Shown here one piece after another: positions 54,664-64,000 of a stretch of 64,000 nucleotides of DNA. The stretch spans positions 9,424,868 through 9,488,867 of the forward strand of contig OX393577.1 in assembly GCA_947652605.1 (NCBI GenBank), read 5' to 3'. Both the position numbers and the translations under genes were made by a program. The notes under the pieces are model-generated. The model saw only the letters and a list, made by a program, of their open reading frames with translations, searched no databases and was not told the DNA's origin. Within the stretch, counting starts at the first letter, position 1. Every line of letters starts with the position of its first letter. The stretch is from Elmis aenea. Lineage: Eukaryota > Arthropoda > Insecta > Coleoptera > Elmidae.

Positions 54664-55976
54664 TTTTTTTTTTTTACACTCTGATCGGCAATCAGAATTA
54701 TTATAATTCTATAGGCCAATTTGATGTCAATTCCTGGGTGGTTCTGGTGATTTAAATGACATGATGAGGTCAACATCCAGCGACGTTGCCTCGGAAACAC
54801 CCTATCTTTCGTCTAGGGGCCACACTCTCTTCAATCTTCTTATGCAGTCAGGCTCCAGCAGTGGCTCTAGAAGGGGATTCTCGTGCTGATCCAGGGCCTG
54901 GTGATGTTTTGCTCTTTTTTCTATTATGGTGTCTTGAACGGTGCGTATATTGAGGTCTTTATGTAGGGTATGGTTGGACACGTACCAGGGGGCATCCGCA
55001 ATCTGCCGAAGCATTTTTGATTGGCACCTTTGTATGATTGCAATATTGCTCTTACGGGCACAGCCCCACAGCTCTATTCCGTATGTCCATATGGGCTTAA
55101 TTATGGCTTTGTAAATTAGTACCTTGTTTTCTAGTGACACTCGCGATTTCCTACCTATTAGCCAATTAACTTCTTTTATTCGTAGGTTGATTTGTTTTTG
55201 TTTTTTTAGGATATGTGTTTTCCAGTTTAATCTGTTATCCAGGTGCAGTCCCAAATACTTGACTTCGTTTGTTTGTGGTATTTCCACATTGTTCACGCTA
55301 ACTGGTGGACAGGAGCCTTTGCGGAGGGTAAATGTCACTTGGGCCGACTTAGTCTCATTTATTTTTATTCGCCATCTGTGTAGCCATTGTTGAAGCAGGC
55401 TCAAGTGCTCCTGGACATATTGCGAGGCGACTATAGGGTCATGATGACTTGCCAGGATAGCCGTATCGTCGGCGAATGTTCCTGTAATTGTATTTTGTGT
55501 TGTCGGCAGGTCAGATGTATACAGTACGTATAATATTGGACCAAGAACACTGTCTTGTGGCACTCCTGATGCAATTGGGAAGTTGTTTGATCTTTCCTCG
55601 CCCACTTTAGTTTGGAACTGTCTCTCACTTAAGTATGATTTAAAGAGGTTAAAGTACGATGTAGGAAGAATTCTTTTAATCTTATACAGCAGTCCTGGGT
55701 GCCAAACCTTGTCAAACGCTTGACTGATGTCAAGAAACACCGCTGAGCAGAATTGTTTGTTTTCTATCGCCTTATTGATTGCATGCGCGATGCGGTGCGT
55801 TTGTTGTATTGTGGAATGGGCCTGCCGGAACCCAAACTGATGATCTGGAATCCATTCTTGGGGATCCAAGTCTTCATTAATTCTGTGGAGTACTAGCTTT
55901 TCGAGCAGTTTAGAAATAGACGGTAGCAGACTAATTGGGCGATAGGACTTGACATTTGTAGGTTCTTTTCCAATTT
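54664..55976 (-). mobile_element. 5'-truncated Jockey-like LINE with 8-bp target duplication
   Basis: TAAATTAT at 54656-54663 is repeated at 55977-55984. On the minus strand the element starts in the RT domain and ends in a poly-A tail (poly-T at 54664). Truncation at the 5' end is the usual result of target-primed reverse transcription. Confidence 0.88.
54802..55972 (-). pseudogene. Jockey-like reverse transcriptase, C-terminal part
   Basis: An open frame of about 390 codons enters at the truncation with KSYRPISLLPSISKLLEKL and continues with HQFGFRQAHST, VFLDISQAFDKVWH, SGVPQDSVLGP, the catalytic FADD and KYLGLHLD, ending WPLDER. The RT palm and thumb are complete from block 2 on; no endonuclease or ORF1 is present. 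The usual SGVPQGS has Asp for the second Gly, which may harm activity. The frame is otherwise open, so the insertion is young. Confidence 0.88.
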
Positions 55977-56549
55977 TAAATTATAAGTGTGCTTTACATT
56001 AAAAAAAAAAAAACCTTCGAAGCAAATTTGAATCTGGACTCTTTGAATTAAATGCTGCAAATGCGTTTGTGGCAGCTATGTTAAGTATACGATAAAAAAT
56101 TACCATAGGCCACCTTCTCGTATTTCTAGCGCAGTTATAGCCTGCGCATAGTTTGTCAACTATATCAACACCAGACTTTGTACATTGTACATCATAATAA
56201 TTTGTGGTTTTCCCGTATTTTCATCAAGACTATCAAAATTGTAGGGTATTTATCGTTTGTTCATTTTTATTGTCCCTACCACAGTTAGTTTGTTCTCCAA
56301 CAAAGTTTTACATAATGGTCATAATAATCCAATCAGTAACATCAATACTAACACGGGTCTGTGAGACCGAAATACGTAAAAAACTGGCAAAAATCGCTAA
56401 AAAACGCTTGCCACTGCGAGAGCTAGTCGATAAATAAATATAATGAAGATAGCGACGAGCCCAACCCCCTCCTCACACGCGTTTTCTAGTTTCGGGGATA
56501 AAATTGGGGGGTTGGTCTGTGAGACCGCATGTTAGCACTGGAGGGTTAA

Positions 56550-57096
56550 GTAATAAAAGGTTTAATATTTTGTTTATTGATGTTTCTTGTTTGAGTATAA
56601 AATACTGCAACGATAAAAGATCTAAGAGATTTTGATGTAAATAAAATTAATACGGACGAATAAAGACTTTAGGGAAAAAGCCGGCAAGTCCCTGGTAGTA
56701 TAAACCTTCACCAACGGCAGGGTTTTTGGTGGACGCCGGAAATACAGAATATGACGACATAACATCACAGACGAACACCAGCTCTCACAACACTGCGACT
56801 CGAGAGTGAACTAGGAGGAAAGGATTTCCAGATATTAAGAGATAACGCTTCAAAAAATTATATTTTATTCGTCGCTGTTCTCATAAATTTTAACAGTAGC
56901 TCGAATCTGGGCCCCCTTTACAACACCCCGGCCTGGGAATTAGTCCCGTTTTCCCCCTCTGTTATCGGCCCTTCCTTACAAAACGATTTTTTTTTTCCAA
57001 GGCAATGAAGAGACCTGGGTATTTCAGTGGAAGCGTTCCACAAAACCAGGGTCCATGTAGTGAGTTTAAAAAGACTTTCCAAACTACCAAAACTTC
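56550..57096. other. Unassigned stretch left of a hAT insertion
   Basis: No gene was recognised. About 56690-56960 is moderately GC-rich. The sequence directly around the hAT target (about 56985-57104 joined to 59609-59820) keeps an open frame across the insertion, but it has no domain I know. Confidence 0.35.
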
Positions 57097-57279
57097 ATCT
57101 TGTACAGAGCTGGGCAATGCTTGAATGCTCACTACTTGCAATAATTTTTTAAGCACTTTTAATGCTTCGAGCACAATGCTTGGAGCACTTTCTAAAACAG
57201 GTGCTCGATGCTTAGAGCACCAAGCACTTTCATGAACACTTGGTACTTATTAAGCACTTTAGAAGACTTAATAAGCATT

Positions 57280-57609
57280 TTTATTTTTACCGCGCTCATT
57301 TTTGATTTTAATGAAACAGATTTTATGAATTCAACCCGTGAAAATCTATTAGCCATTTCTATCTATGAACAAAAAACAACGATAGAGTTAGAATTAGCTC
57401 AGTATACCAAAGATCCTAGAACGGACTGGGACATAACTTCCCTACAGTGAAGAAATTATTTTTGAGATACAATACTCCTCTGCCATCAAGTGCTTCTGTT
57501 GAGCGATTATTTTCTTTCGCAAGTATAATAAATGCACCTAACAGGCATGTACTTTCAGATGATAATTTTGAAAATCTGGTACTTTTAAAAGTAAATTCGA
57601 AAATTTAGA
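57280..57609 (+). pseudogene. hAT transposase C-terminal dimerisation domain remnant
   Basis: After a frame change near 57446 the sequence reads LRYNTPLPSSASVERLFSFA, APNRHVLSDDNFENL and VLLKVN, the conserved C-terminal dimerisation region of hAT transposases. Upstream, ENLLAISIYEQKTTIELELA and DPRTDWDI belong to the same protein. The catalytic core is missing. Confidence 0.82.
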
Positions 57610-57941
57610 CCGTCAATGTTGACATTAGTATCTAGCAAGCATTATATGCATAGGTTCAGGCACTAAAATTTCTAGTAATACCTACTTATTTAAGTAAATG
57701 CAAAACAGCTTTATGTTTTGCAATTTTTTAAAACGGAACATGATATTTTGTTTTTTTGATCTCTACTCTAAACTCTACCCGTGTTAATTTATTATTGTTA
57801 ATAAATGATTATGTTCGTTGTGTTTTAATATGAGGAATTTATTTTTATATCCTACACCTACAACTCAAAAATTTTATTGTTGCGGTATTCATTTTTCTCA
57901 AATAGTAAATAAGACACACCATCGATGTTTATTAATTTTTA

Positions 57942-58337
57942 GGTAATCTATGCTTGTAAGGGACCGGAAATCTGAAGTTGCAGCGACTACCACTGACAGC
58001 GTCAACTTCCATAAAAGGTTTGCAGCCCACTACCGCTTAATAAAGTCTATGTGTTTATAGCTAGGGTTTATGCATAATGGTATGATTAATTTGTTGTTTT
58101 ATTCAGTGTTTTAATAAGTTATTTCAATTTTTCACTTCGTAACTAAACAGCTGTTTTATTGCAGGAGTTTTTATAACTTATTTCAATTTTTAACTAAACA
58201 TTTGTTTAGCCAGCCCATGTCATTGTTATAAGGTATTTAAAATTTGAAGTTGCTAACTAAATAGCTGTTCTTTTTTAATATGTTACTTAATAATGGCAAC
58301 TAATAAGATTTCCGGTCCCTTACAAGCATAGATTACC
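57942..58337. mobile_element. 396-bp MITE with perfect 32-bp TIRs
   Basis: The ends start GGTAATCTATGCTTGTAAGG and are perfect inverted repeats over 32 bp. AATTTTTA is duplicated (57934-57941 and 58338-58345). An internal segment (ATAACTTATTTCAATTTTT) is repeated directly. The 8-bp target with GG ends could be MULE- or P-like; I cannot decide. Confidence 0.85.
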
Positions 58338-58403
58338 AATTTTTAATCTTGCATGCTTCCATCCAAAATTAGATACAATGTTTAATATAATGGGAGTAGG
58401 TAC

Positions 58404-59233
58404 TAGGGTTTCTTCCGGGATCCCGGGATCCTGGTCCATTTTAAGCTATTTTATCTTTCCCGGGAAATGCTTTTTGTCCCGGGAATTCCCGGGATTTTAA
58501 AAAAAGTGCTATTTTCGTTTATTTTGTGCTAAGATCTTTGTAATACTATCATAACCTATCAGAATATAATATATAAATATCTTTACTAACAGCAAATTAT
58601 GAAAAATTATTTCAAAATAATTTTTCTCTTTTGTATTTCTTCTTTTAGTATGGCGTAACTAAGCCCGATCTCCATGACAAAATTAATATCTTCAATAAAC
58701 TTTTACAGTTTTATTTTTGTGTATCCTAGTAATTCGATGCAAAATAGATTAAAAATGAATTATTTTTGATAAAAACGATGTCTCTGGTGCTAGATGCTAT
58801 CAATACAATTTCACCTAAATAGAGACTGAGAGAACATTTTATGCAGCAAACATTTTTGTTAATAAATCAAGAAAAACACTAATTTACCGAAGCACAGATC
58901 ACCATTGTTTTCTTAAATCACATTACAAAAATTCATTGTAAAAATTATATTATTGTGTTCATAAATATGAAACTGCGATAGAAAGGTTATATTTCTCAAA
59001 TGTATGTTTCTCTCACCAATATTATTTAATTATTTATGATAATCGTGAAGCAAAATGTATTACATTTATATGACTTGGAGTTGTTTTTAAGTAATAAACC
59101 GCTCCCTTAATTTTTTGGTCATTTATTTAAAAATATTGACATACTTTATTACATCCCGGGAAATCCCGGGACAAAGGTCGATTTCTTCCCGGAATCCTGG
59201 GACAAGCAAAATGGTCGAATATGAGAAACCCTA
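58404..59233. mobile_element. 830-bp hAT element with CCCGGGA-rich termini
   Basis: Ends TAGGGTTTC and GAAACCCTA, with GTAGGTAC duplicated (58396-58403 and 59234-59241). Near both ends GGGATCCCGGGATCC and CCCGGGAAATCCCGGGAC motifs form dense small palindromes. No coding sequence. Confidence 0.86.
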
Positions 59234-59608
59234 GTAGGTACTAACTGATTACATAATCTAATAGCCTATATTATTTATTCTCTATACATATATTATAGGT
59301 ATAACTACTCGTATTATCTAGGGAGGGTATAAATAAAAGTTTTAATTTTATGTATGCTTACTGCATAGTATTTATGTATGCTACATCATGGAAAACTGTT
59401 TAAATTTTAAATTTCTCTTAAGCAGTTCCCAAATGCTCAATGCTTGCTGCTTAATTTTTTTAAGCACTTTGGTCAGTGCTTGATGCTTTTAAGCATTTTT
59501 AAAATCCAAAGTACTTACTGCTTAATTAGATCAAGCACTTACAAAAGTGCTTGAATGCTCGGTGCTTCAAGCACAAGGGTCGGTGCTTTGCCCAGCTCTG
59601 ATCTTGTA

Positions 59609-60857
59609 CAAGAAAACTGATGAACACATTTTTCTGGGATGGGAAAGAAGTTTTACTGATTGTATGAAGAAATGTTTTGCAATTACAGTAAGGGTTTGTG
59701 GTAAAACAATTGAATATTTTATAACTCTTAAAAAAAAAACTGCCAAATTCTTATTGTTGAAAAAATTGCTGTTTTGCGATAATAGCGGAGTGTTTAGGGC
59801 TCATAAAATTCAATAAATTATTCAGAATTCCGTATTTTTCGAACTAGGACTTCTTCTTTTTTGGTTCTAATTTAGCACCCTGCAACTTTTATTTAAAAAA
59901 ATTTATTTTAAAGGAAGTTAACGCCACAGAGGATATATATTTTACGGACCTGATAAAAGATTGTGTCCTAACGGTTTAAGATTGCTTAAAAAGGCTGGTA
60001 TAGTGTGTTGTTGTTTAAGAGTGTTACGTTGTAAAATTAAATTTAGGGTTAAGCCTTTTGTATCTTTTGTTTTTAGCTATTACACAAAAAATTGTTACAT
60101 GTGATTTTCTTTCACTTTATAAACAAGTGGTGTCTTACTAAATACTGCATTTATATTGTGTATTTTATAAGACGCTTAAAATACGGTAAAATTTACACCG
60201 CAAAAGGTATTGTATCTATTTACAGAATACACGCTAGTTCAGTTGAGTACGCGCGAAAACTAGTTTTGATTATTCTATTCAGCGGTCGCTACAAAGAAAG
60301 TTTTAAAATGTAATATATTCAAAAAGTTCCCTATTTAATGTACCATAAAATTTTTGAAAAGTTTTGTTATTTATAAGTTAGTAAAAGTTGCTATCTTTCT
60401 ACCGTTTGATATGATTCATTTCCCAACATCAATTTAAATTAGCATATTTATGTATTTCGATATAAAAATTCACGAAACTCGACGTTTATACTGCATTTCC
60501 GCTCTGTAGGTATATTTTTAAACTTCATTACCGCGCTTTTATTTGGCTTATTTGCTTTGCGCATCTGAAGAGAAATAATTCATTATCCATTGTCGATAAT
60601 ATGTATTTAAGTAAGGACTCGATGAAAGGTGATACGACACAAAATATTTTTTATGAACTTTCAACTGCCTAACTGTCTACAATTTTATTTATTGGTAAGA
60701 TAGACAAATATTTAAGCATGACAATAAAATAAAGAAAACAGGGGTTGAAGACGATATTAATTAGATTTAAGGTTTCCAAAACCTTTTTGTGTTTGCGCCT
60801 TTTCTATACCAAATTTTATTGCGATCCAATTCTTGTGTCCTGTCATACATAACACTA
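59609..60857. other. Unassigned stretch
   Basis: No recognised gene. The frame 59609-59816 (KKTDEHIFLGWERSF, CMKKCFAITV) is the right half of the hAT target and might be an old exon or repeat. The other open frames (60092-60313) are AT-rich and featureless. Confidence 0.35.
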
Positions 60858-60859
60858 TA

Positions 60860-61915
60860 CAGCGTGTCCCAGTTATCGTGAATATCATGGGGATCTCGTA
60901 AACGGTAAGAGATACAGAGTTGGTTAAATGAGTCTAATTTATCTATGTTTAAGGGCAACTAAACTATGAACAAATCTTTAAAAAATGGATGAGAATATTA
61001 CTTTTTGTTTGATTTAATGTTCTTAAAGCAAGAACCTATTTATAAAAAGACAGTTGAATAAAATTAATGAATTAAGATTATCTTTTTTAAGCACACTTTT
61101 TCAAATAAAAAGAAATATGCTGAGGAAAACATTATTATCTACAAAGTGCAGATCTCAAGTTTGTATTGCCCATAGAGAGTGGGCTACACCTTGAAATCAT
61201 GCTATGATTTAGATTCAATAACTAAAAAATCATAAATTATTATGAAATGTAAAAAATATGTTACACTATTTAAGTTTTTTTTTGTGTTTATTTTAGTTAG
61301 TACAGCTAGTTTATTTATGTGATGTTTTGTTTTGTTTTTCAGTGGCCACTTTGATTAAAAAATTCCAACAATTTTTGTGAAAAAAACTTTTTTGTTACTC
61401 TCCTAATAACAAAGATAATAAATATTTTTTTAAATAAGCTTAATTTTTGTACCCGGGGCATTCACCAGAATTTTTAACTCAGAGGGGCAGAATAAAGTTT
61501 ATTTATGAGTTTGACAATAGCAACATGTTATTGCACAACGTATATTTACGGGTTTGACAGTGAAAGGGTTTTAATGGTGTCACAGCCAACTACAAACCGT
61601 ATTTAAAATTAAAACATTGATCTTAAAATAACAAAAACATATAAATATTGGCAAAATTTATTAACAAATTTCAATTCTAAGCAAAAAAGTGTCCTGATAA
61701 TGTCGAAAAATATTTTGCGTGATTTTGAATAAGCAAGTGATAAGCGAAAATCGAAAACGTATTTTTTCGGTTTTTATGAGCAGCGAAAAAACAATTAATT
61801 GTTTTAAGGATTTTATTTTAAGTAACTCTTAAATCATAGATTATTTTGACCCATTCAACCAACTCTGTATCTCTTACATTTTACCATTGCTGTTCACGAT
61901 AACTGGAACACCCTG
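60860..61915. mobile_element. Mariner-type non-autonomous element with about 90-bp TIRs
   Basis: The left end CAGCGTGTCCCAGTTATCG follows TA (60858-60859). The right end on the complement is CAGGGTGTTCCAGTTATCG. Similarity continues for about 90 bp, including AAGAGATACAGAGTTGGTT. The right flank is CA rather than TA, probably mutated. No transposase is recognisable inside. Confidence 0.82.
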
Positions 61916-62031
61916 CATTCGTTTTAATTTTTCAACCATCTTTGGACTGAGTGTATTTAAAAAAAAGTGTTTTCCTGCGTCCGGCCAGACAATCATTTGT
62001 ACCGATCAATGTTTAGGCTGGAAAATACGTC

Positions 62032-62130
62032 TCTACTGGCATAGGCCAGAAAGCAACTGGTTGCCATGGTAATAACAACTCTTTACCGGCCTACGCCGGA
62101 AAGTAGCTGGTTGTCATTGTGATAAGTTGT
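62032..62130. repeat. Two direct copies of a 48-bp unit
   Basis: CTACTGGCATAGGCCAGAAA (62032) and TTACCGGCCTACGCCGGAAA (62084) start two related units that both continue with GCTGGTTG- or ACTGGTTG-type sequence. They sit at the 3' side of the pogo-like remnant and could be its subterminal sites. Confidence 0.55.
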
Positions 62131-62598
62131 TGAAAAAATTTAAAATGTCAAATTTACGGTCAACGGCAGCTCTGGATCTCTTGATGTTAGAAGCAAGACG
62201 TATGGACAGGTTGTTTCTTTGGATAAACGAATTAAGGAAATCCTCTCCAGGGATGTTGTCTTTGAAAACACTAACTGTTTTTCCTGTTTTTCAAGATATT
62301 TTGAAATAACAGTCCTTACATCCAGCCTAGTTAGGGGGAAACCCCAATTGGCGACAACGCCAAGTGTCTCCGCTATGGTGGCCTCCTCTTCGCTCGAAAA
62401 AACTCTTGGATGACCAACTGACCCCAAATTTTTTCCAAGAACCTTCCTAGCTAATGTTGACCGAGGCACTTTATAGGTTTTTGCTGCCAGTTTTTTTGAC
62501 ATTCCAGCTTGAACGGCTTGTATGGCATTTTTCAGATCCTCGACTTTAAAATTACGATAAGGTTTGGAACCGGGAGTTCTTTCGTAATTGCGCACCAT
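62108..62598 (-). pseudogene. Pogo/Tigger-like transposase N-terminus
   Basis: From 62598 on the minus strand the frame reads MVRNYERTPGSKPYRNFKVE, KLAAKTYKVPRSTLARKV, FSSEEEATIAETL and NWGFPLTRLDVRTVISKYLE: a psq-type helix-turn-helix followed by the CENP-B-like DNA-binding start of pogo-family transposases. Near 62288 the frame slips by one; the true continuation, VFKDNIPGEDFLNSFIQR and SIRLASNIKRSRAAV, is in the neighbouring frame. The DDE domain is absent. It is either a truncated transposon or a domesticated fragment that later died. Confidence 0.78.
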
Positions 62599-64000
62599 TT
62601 TTACTCAAAAGTTACCTGCCACAAACGATAAGAACATGCCAAAACCGAAAAGAAAAAACAAAGTAAAATGTAAACAAGTAAAATAATAAACAATAAGCTA
62701 GGTGACCAAGTTACTCCGGGGTGTTCAAGTAGCCCCGGTTTACCGGTATCATTTGTATGACCGCTGTCATTTTCAGTATGAATTTTCAGCGATTGTTTTT
62801 TTTGTTGTTGTTTTAATAAAGAGTTTTGCTTCCAATTTTCAATTTCCTTCGCGCTCTCTATAGATTTTTCGTACCCCCTCTAGGAAGCGAGCCTCACAGG
62901 TTGAGAATGACTGATTTAAGACAATACAAGTTTTGTTTTTCATGCTATTATTATAAAATGAAAAAGTCGTGCAATTTTAGTATCACCAATTACATTTAGA
63001 TGCTTGAAAGCCCACAATATTTTTATTTCTAAAACAAAAAACTAAAAACTGCATATTGCTAAGCCCACCTATCTAATTAGTACTCTTATTTTTGTAAACT
63101 AGTGTAAAGTAGTAAAAATAAATTGTAAGATAATCCTTCTCTAGTGGCGACGCAATTATATTTGAATTTTGCGACTAAGGCTTAATTGCGTTATATACAA
63201 AGGTTTTTTTTTTTTGTTAAAGCTCTTTAATAACAGTGCAGGGAAAATTTGCGGGGCGGTAATAATACTTCACACAATTTTAACGACAGAAAAATCTGAT
63301 TGTTTATTATCAACAATTTGAAATAATTGTTATTAATTACATAAAAAGTCACCATGGCTCGGTTTAATCGCCATCGTTGAGAGAGTTTAATAATTTAAAT
63401 TCGTAGCGTGTTGAACCGGTAAAGTTCCTCTGCACGTTGCACCACTTTACCGCTAGAGAACGCCACTTAATCTTGTCAGAAGTTGTCGGCTTTAATTAAC
63501 GGCCACCAAATAATTATTATCCATGCTACAATCCACTTATGACATTGGTAGATGCTCGAAATTTTGCATTAAATTAGATCCAGAGTGTTTGCAATAATAG
63601 CAACGCTTATGAATAAATAATAATTTTGCCCAACACAATATTGGATAATGAATAACCTTTTGGGAGGTTTTCACCAGCTCTTTAAACCGCGGAAAATTAG
63701 ATTACCACAGGCGGTGCAATGTACTGGAAAATTCCGTCGGCGCAAATTTACAGAAAGACTAAATTATGTTTACAATTTCGGTTTAAATATTTGAACGGTA
63801 CAATTTAACAAGCGTTACAAAGCAAATTACTTTCAGTTGTTAAAATAACAATTACTACCTACCTATGGTTAATACTACCCTGACGATATCCCCCACAAAG
63901 TAGACGAAACGTAGATTAACACGTTTGCTACCTTCGTATCATGTAAAAAATCGTTCTGAGAGTCAAACTTTTGTTTTTGTTGATTTATTGAATAAACATT
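62599..64000. other. Unassigned right edge
   Basis: No gene was recognised. A possible solo hAT end (complement CAGTCATTCTCAACCTG) is at about 62897-62913. A CTGACGA...GACGAAACG motif at about 63882-63914 resembles a decayed Penelope-type hammerhead. The rest is AT-rich without features. Confidence 0.35.

Larger units (their letters stand above)
54567..56545. mobile_element. piggyBac-like non-autonomous element with nested LINE
   Basis: Ends CCCTCCAGTACTAACAT and (complement) CCCTCCAGTGCTAACAT are flanked by TTAA (54563-54566 and 56546-56549). GGTCTGTG(A/G)GACCG palindromes lie near 54611, 56357 and 56513. TTAA plus CCC ends point to piggyBac or a similar TTAA group. Without the nested LINE it is about 660 bp. 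No transposase is left. Confidence 0.82.
57105..59600. mobile_element. hAT element with transposase remnant and two nested elements
   Basis: Ends CAGAGCTGGGCAATGC and (complement) CAGAGCTGGGCAAAGC, with ATCTTGTA duplicated (57097-57104 and 59601-59608). Subterminal regions on both sides are packed with GTGCTT/AAGCAC motifs, probable transposase sites. The interior holds a hAT C-terminal domain (57280-57609), a 396-bp MITE (57942-58337) and an 830-bp hAT element (58404-59233). Confidence 0.9.

Noticed and set aside
57942..58337. Calling the 396-bp MITE a P element
   Set aside because: The 8-bp target fits P but also hAT and some MULEs, and the GG ends are not diagnostic.
62897..62913. Solo hAT end (CAGTCATTCTCAACCTG on the complement)
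   Set aside because: It resembles hAT termini, but no partner end or target duplication was found, so it is mentioned only inside the gap entry.

Overview
The window reads as AT-rich, transposon-dominated arthropod chromosome. It is almost certainly insect and possibly beetle; the last step is inference only. Genes are split by short GT-AG introns. The repeats are insect-type families: BEL/Pao, Jockey-like LINEs, a Penelope-like GIY-YIG fragment, hAT, mariner with a DUF4817-like N-terminus, pogo, a piggyBac-like TTAA element and a Helitron-like element. I saw no bacterial operon, rRNA, tRNA or CRISPR array.

The left 34.4 kb is a tandem array. Unit A (1-18154) and unit B (18155-33858) are near-identical head-to-tail copies. 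A third copy starts at 33859 and breaks off at 34376, where it is joined to a BEL/Pao fragment through GCAAG microhomology. Each full unit holds, in order: a 3' exon of a THAP-type gene; a TIR element; a four-exon gene for a secreted, probably GPI-anchored, six-cysteine saposin-like protein (2227-4823 and 19792-22388); a broken partial duplicate of that gene; a truncated BEL/Pao retrotransposon; a minus-strand LINE fragment; a long palindrome; a C-rich tract; and a frameshifted THAP exon with a hAT element in its downstream intron. Three later insertions distinguish the units: a 586-bp MITE and a 2.8-kb autonomous-looking DNA transposon in A, and a 970-bp element in B. Each has its empty site preserved in the other copy.

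The main result concerns the saposin-like pair. Introns are essentially identical between the copies: 0 differences in 62 bp, about 6 in 1446 bp and 0 in 552 bp. Exons 2, 3 and 4 carry about 52 differences in 488 bp. By my hand alignment these change 35 codons, 34 of them non-synonymous, while all six cysteines and the signal and anchor regions are kept. This pattern fits diversifying selection, exon-limited conversion from another paralogue, or homogenisation of the non-coding parts.

The right part (34.4-64 kb) has no host gene I can recognise. It is a mosaic of nested elements, many with readable target-site duplications. Two short insertions (37194-37406 and 48604-48826) have 13- and 14-bp direct-repeat flanks and carry hammerhead-ribozyme-like cores of the Penelope/retrozyme type. 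A third such core lies just behind a Penelope-like endonuclease fragment at 40653-41040. All difference counts are by eye and should be recomputed.
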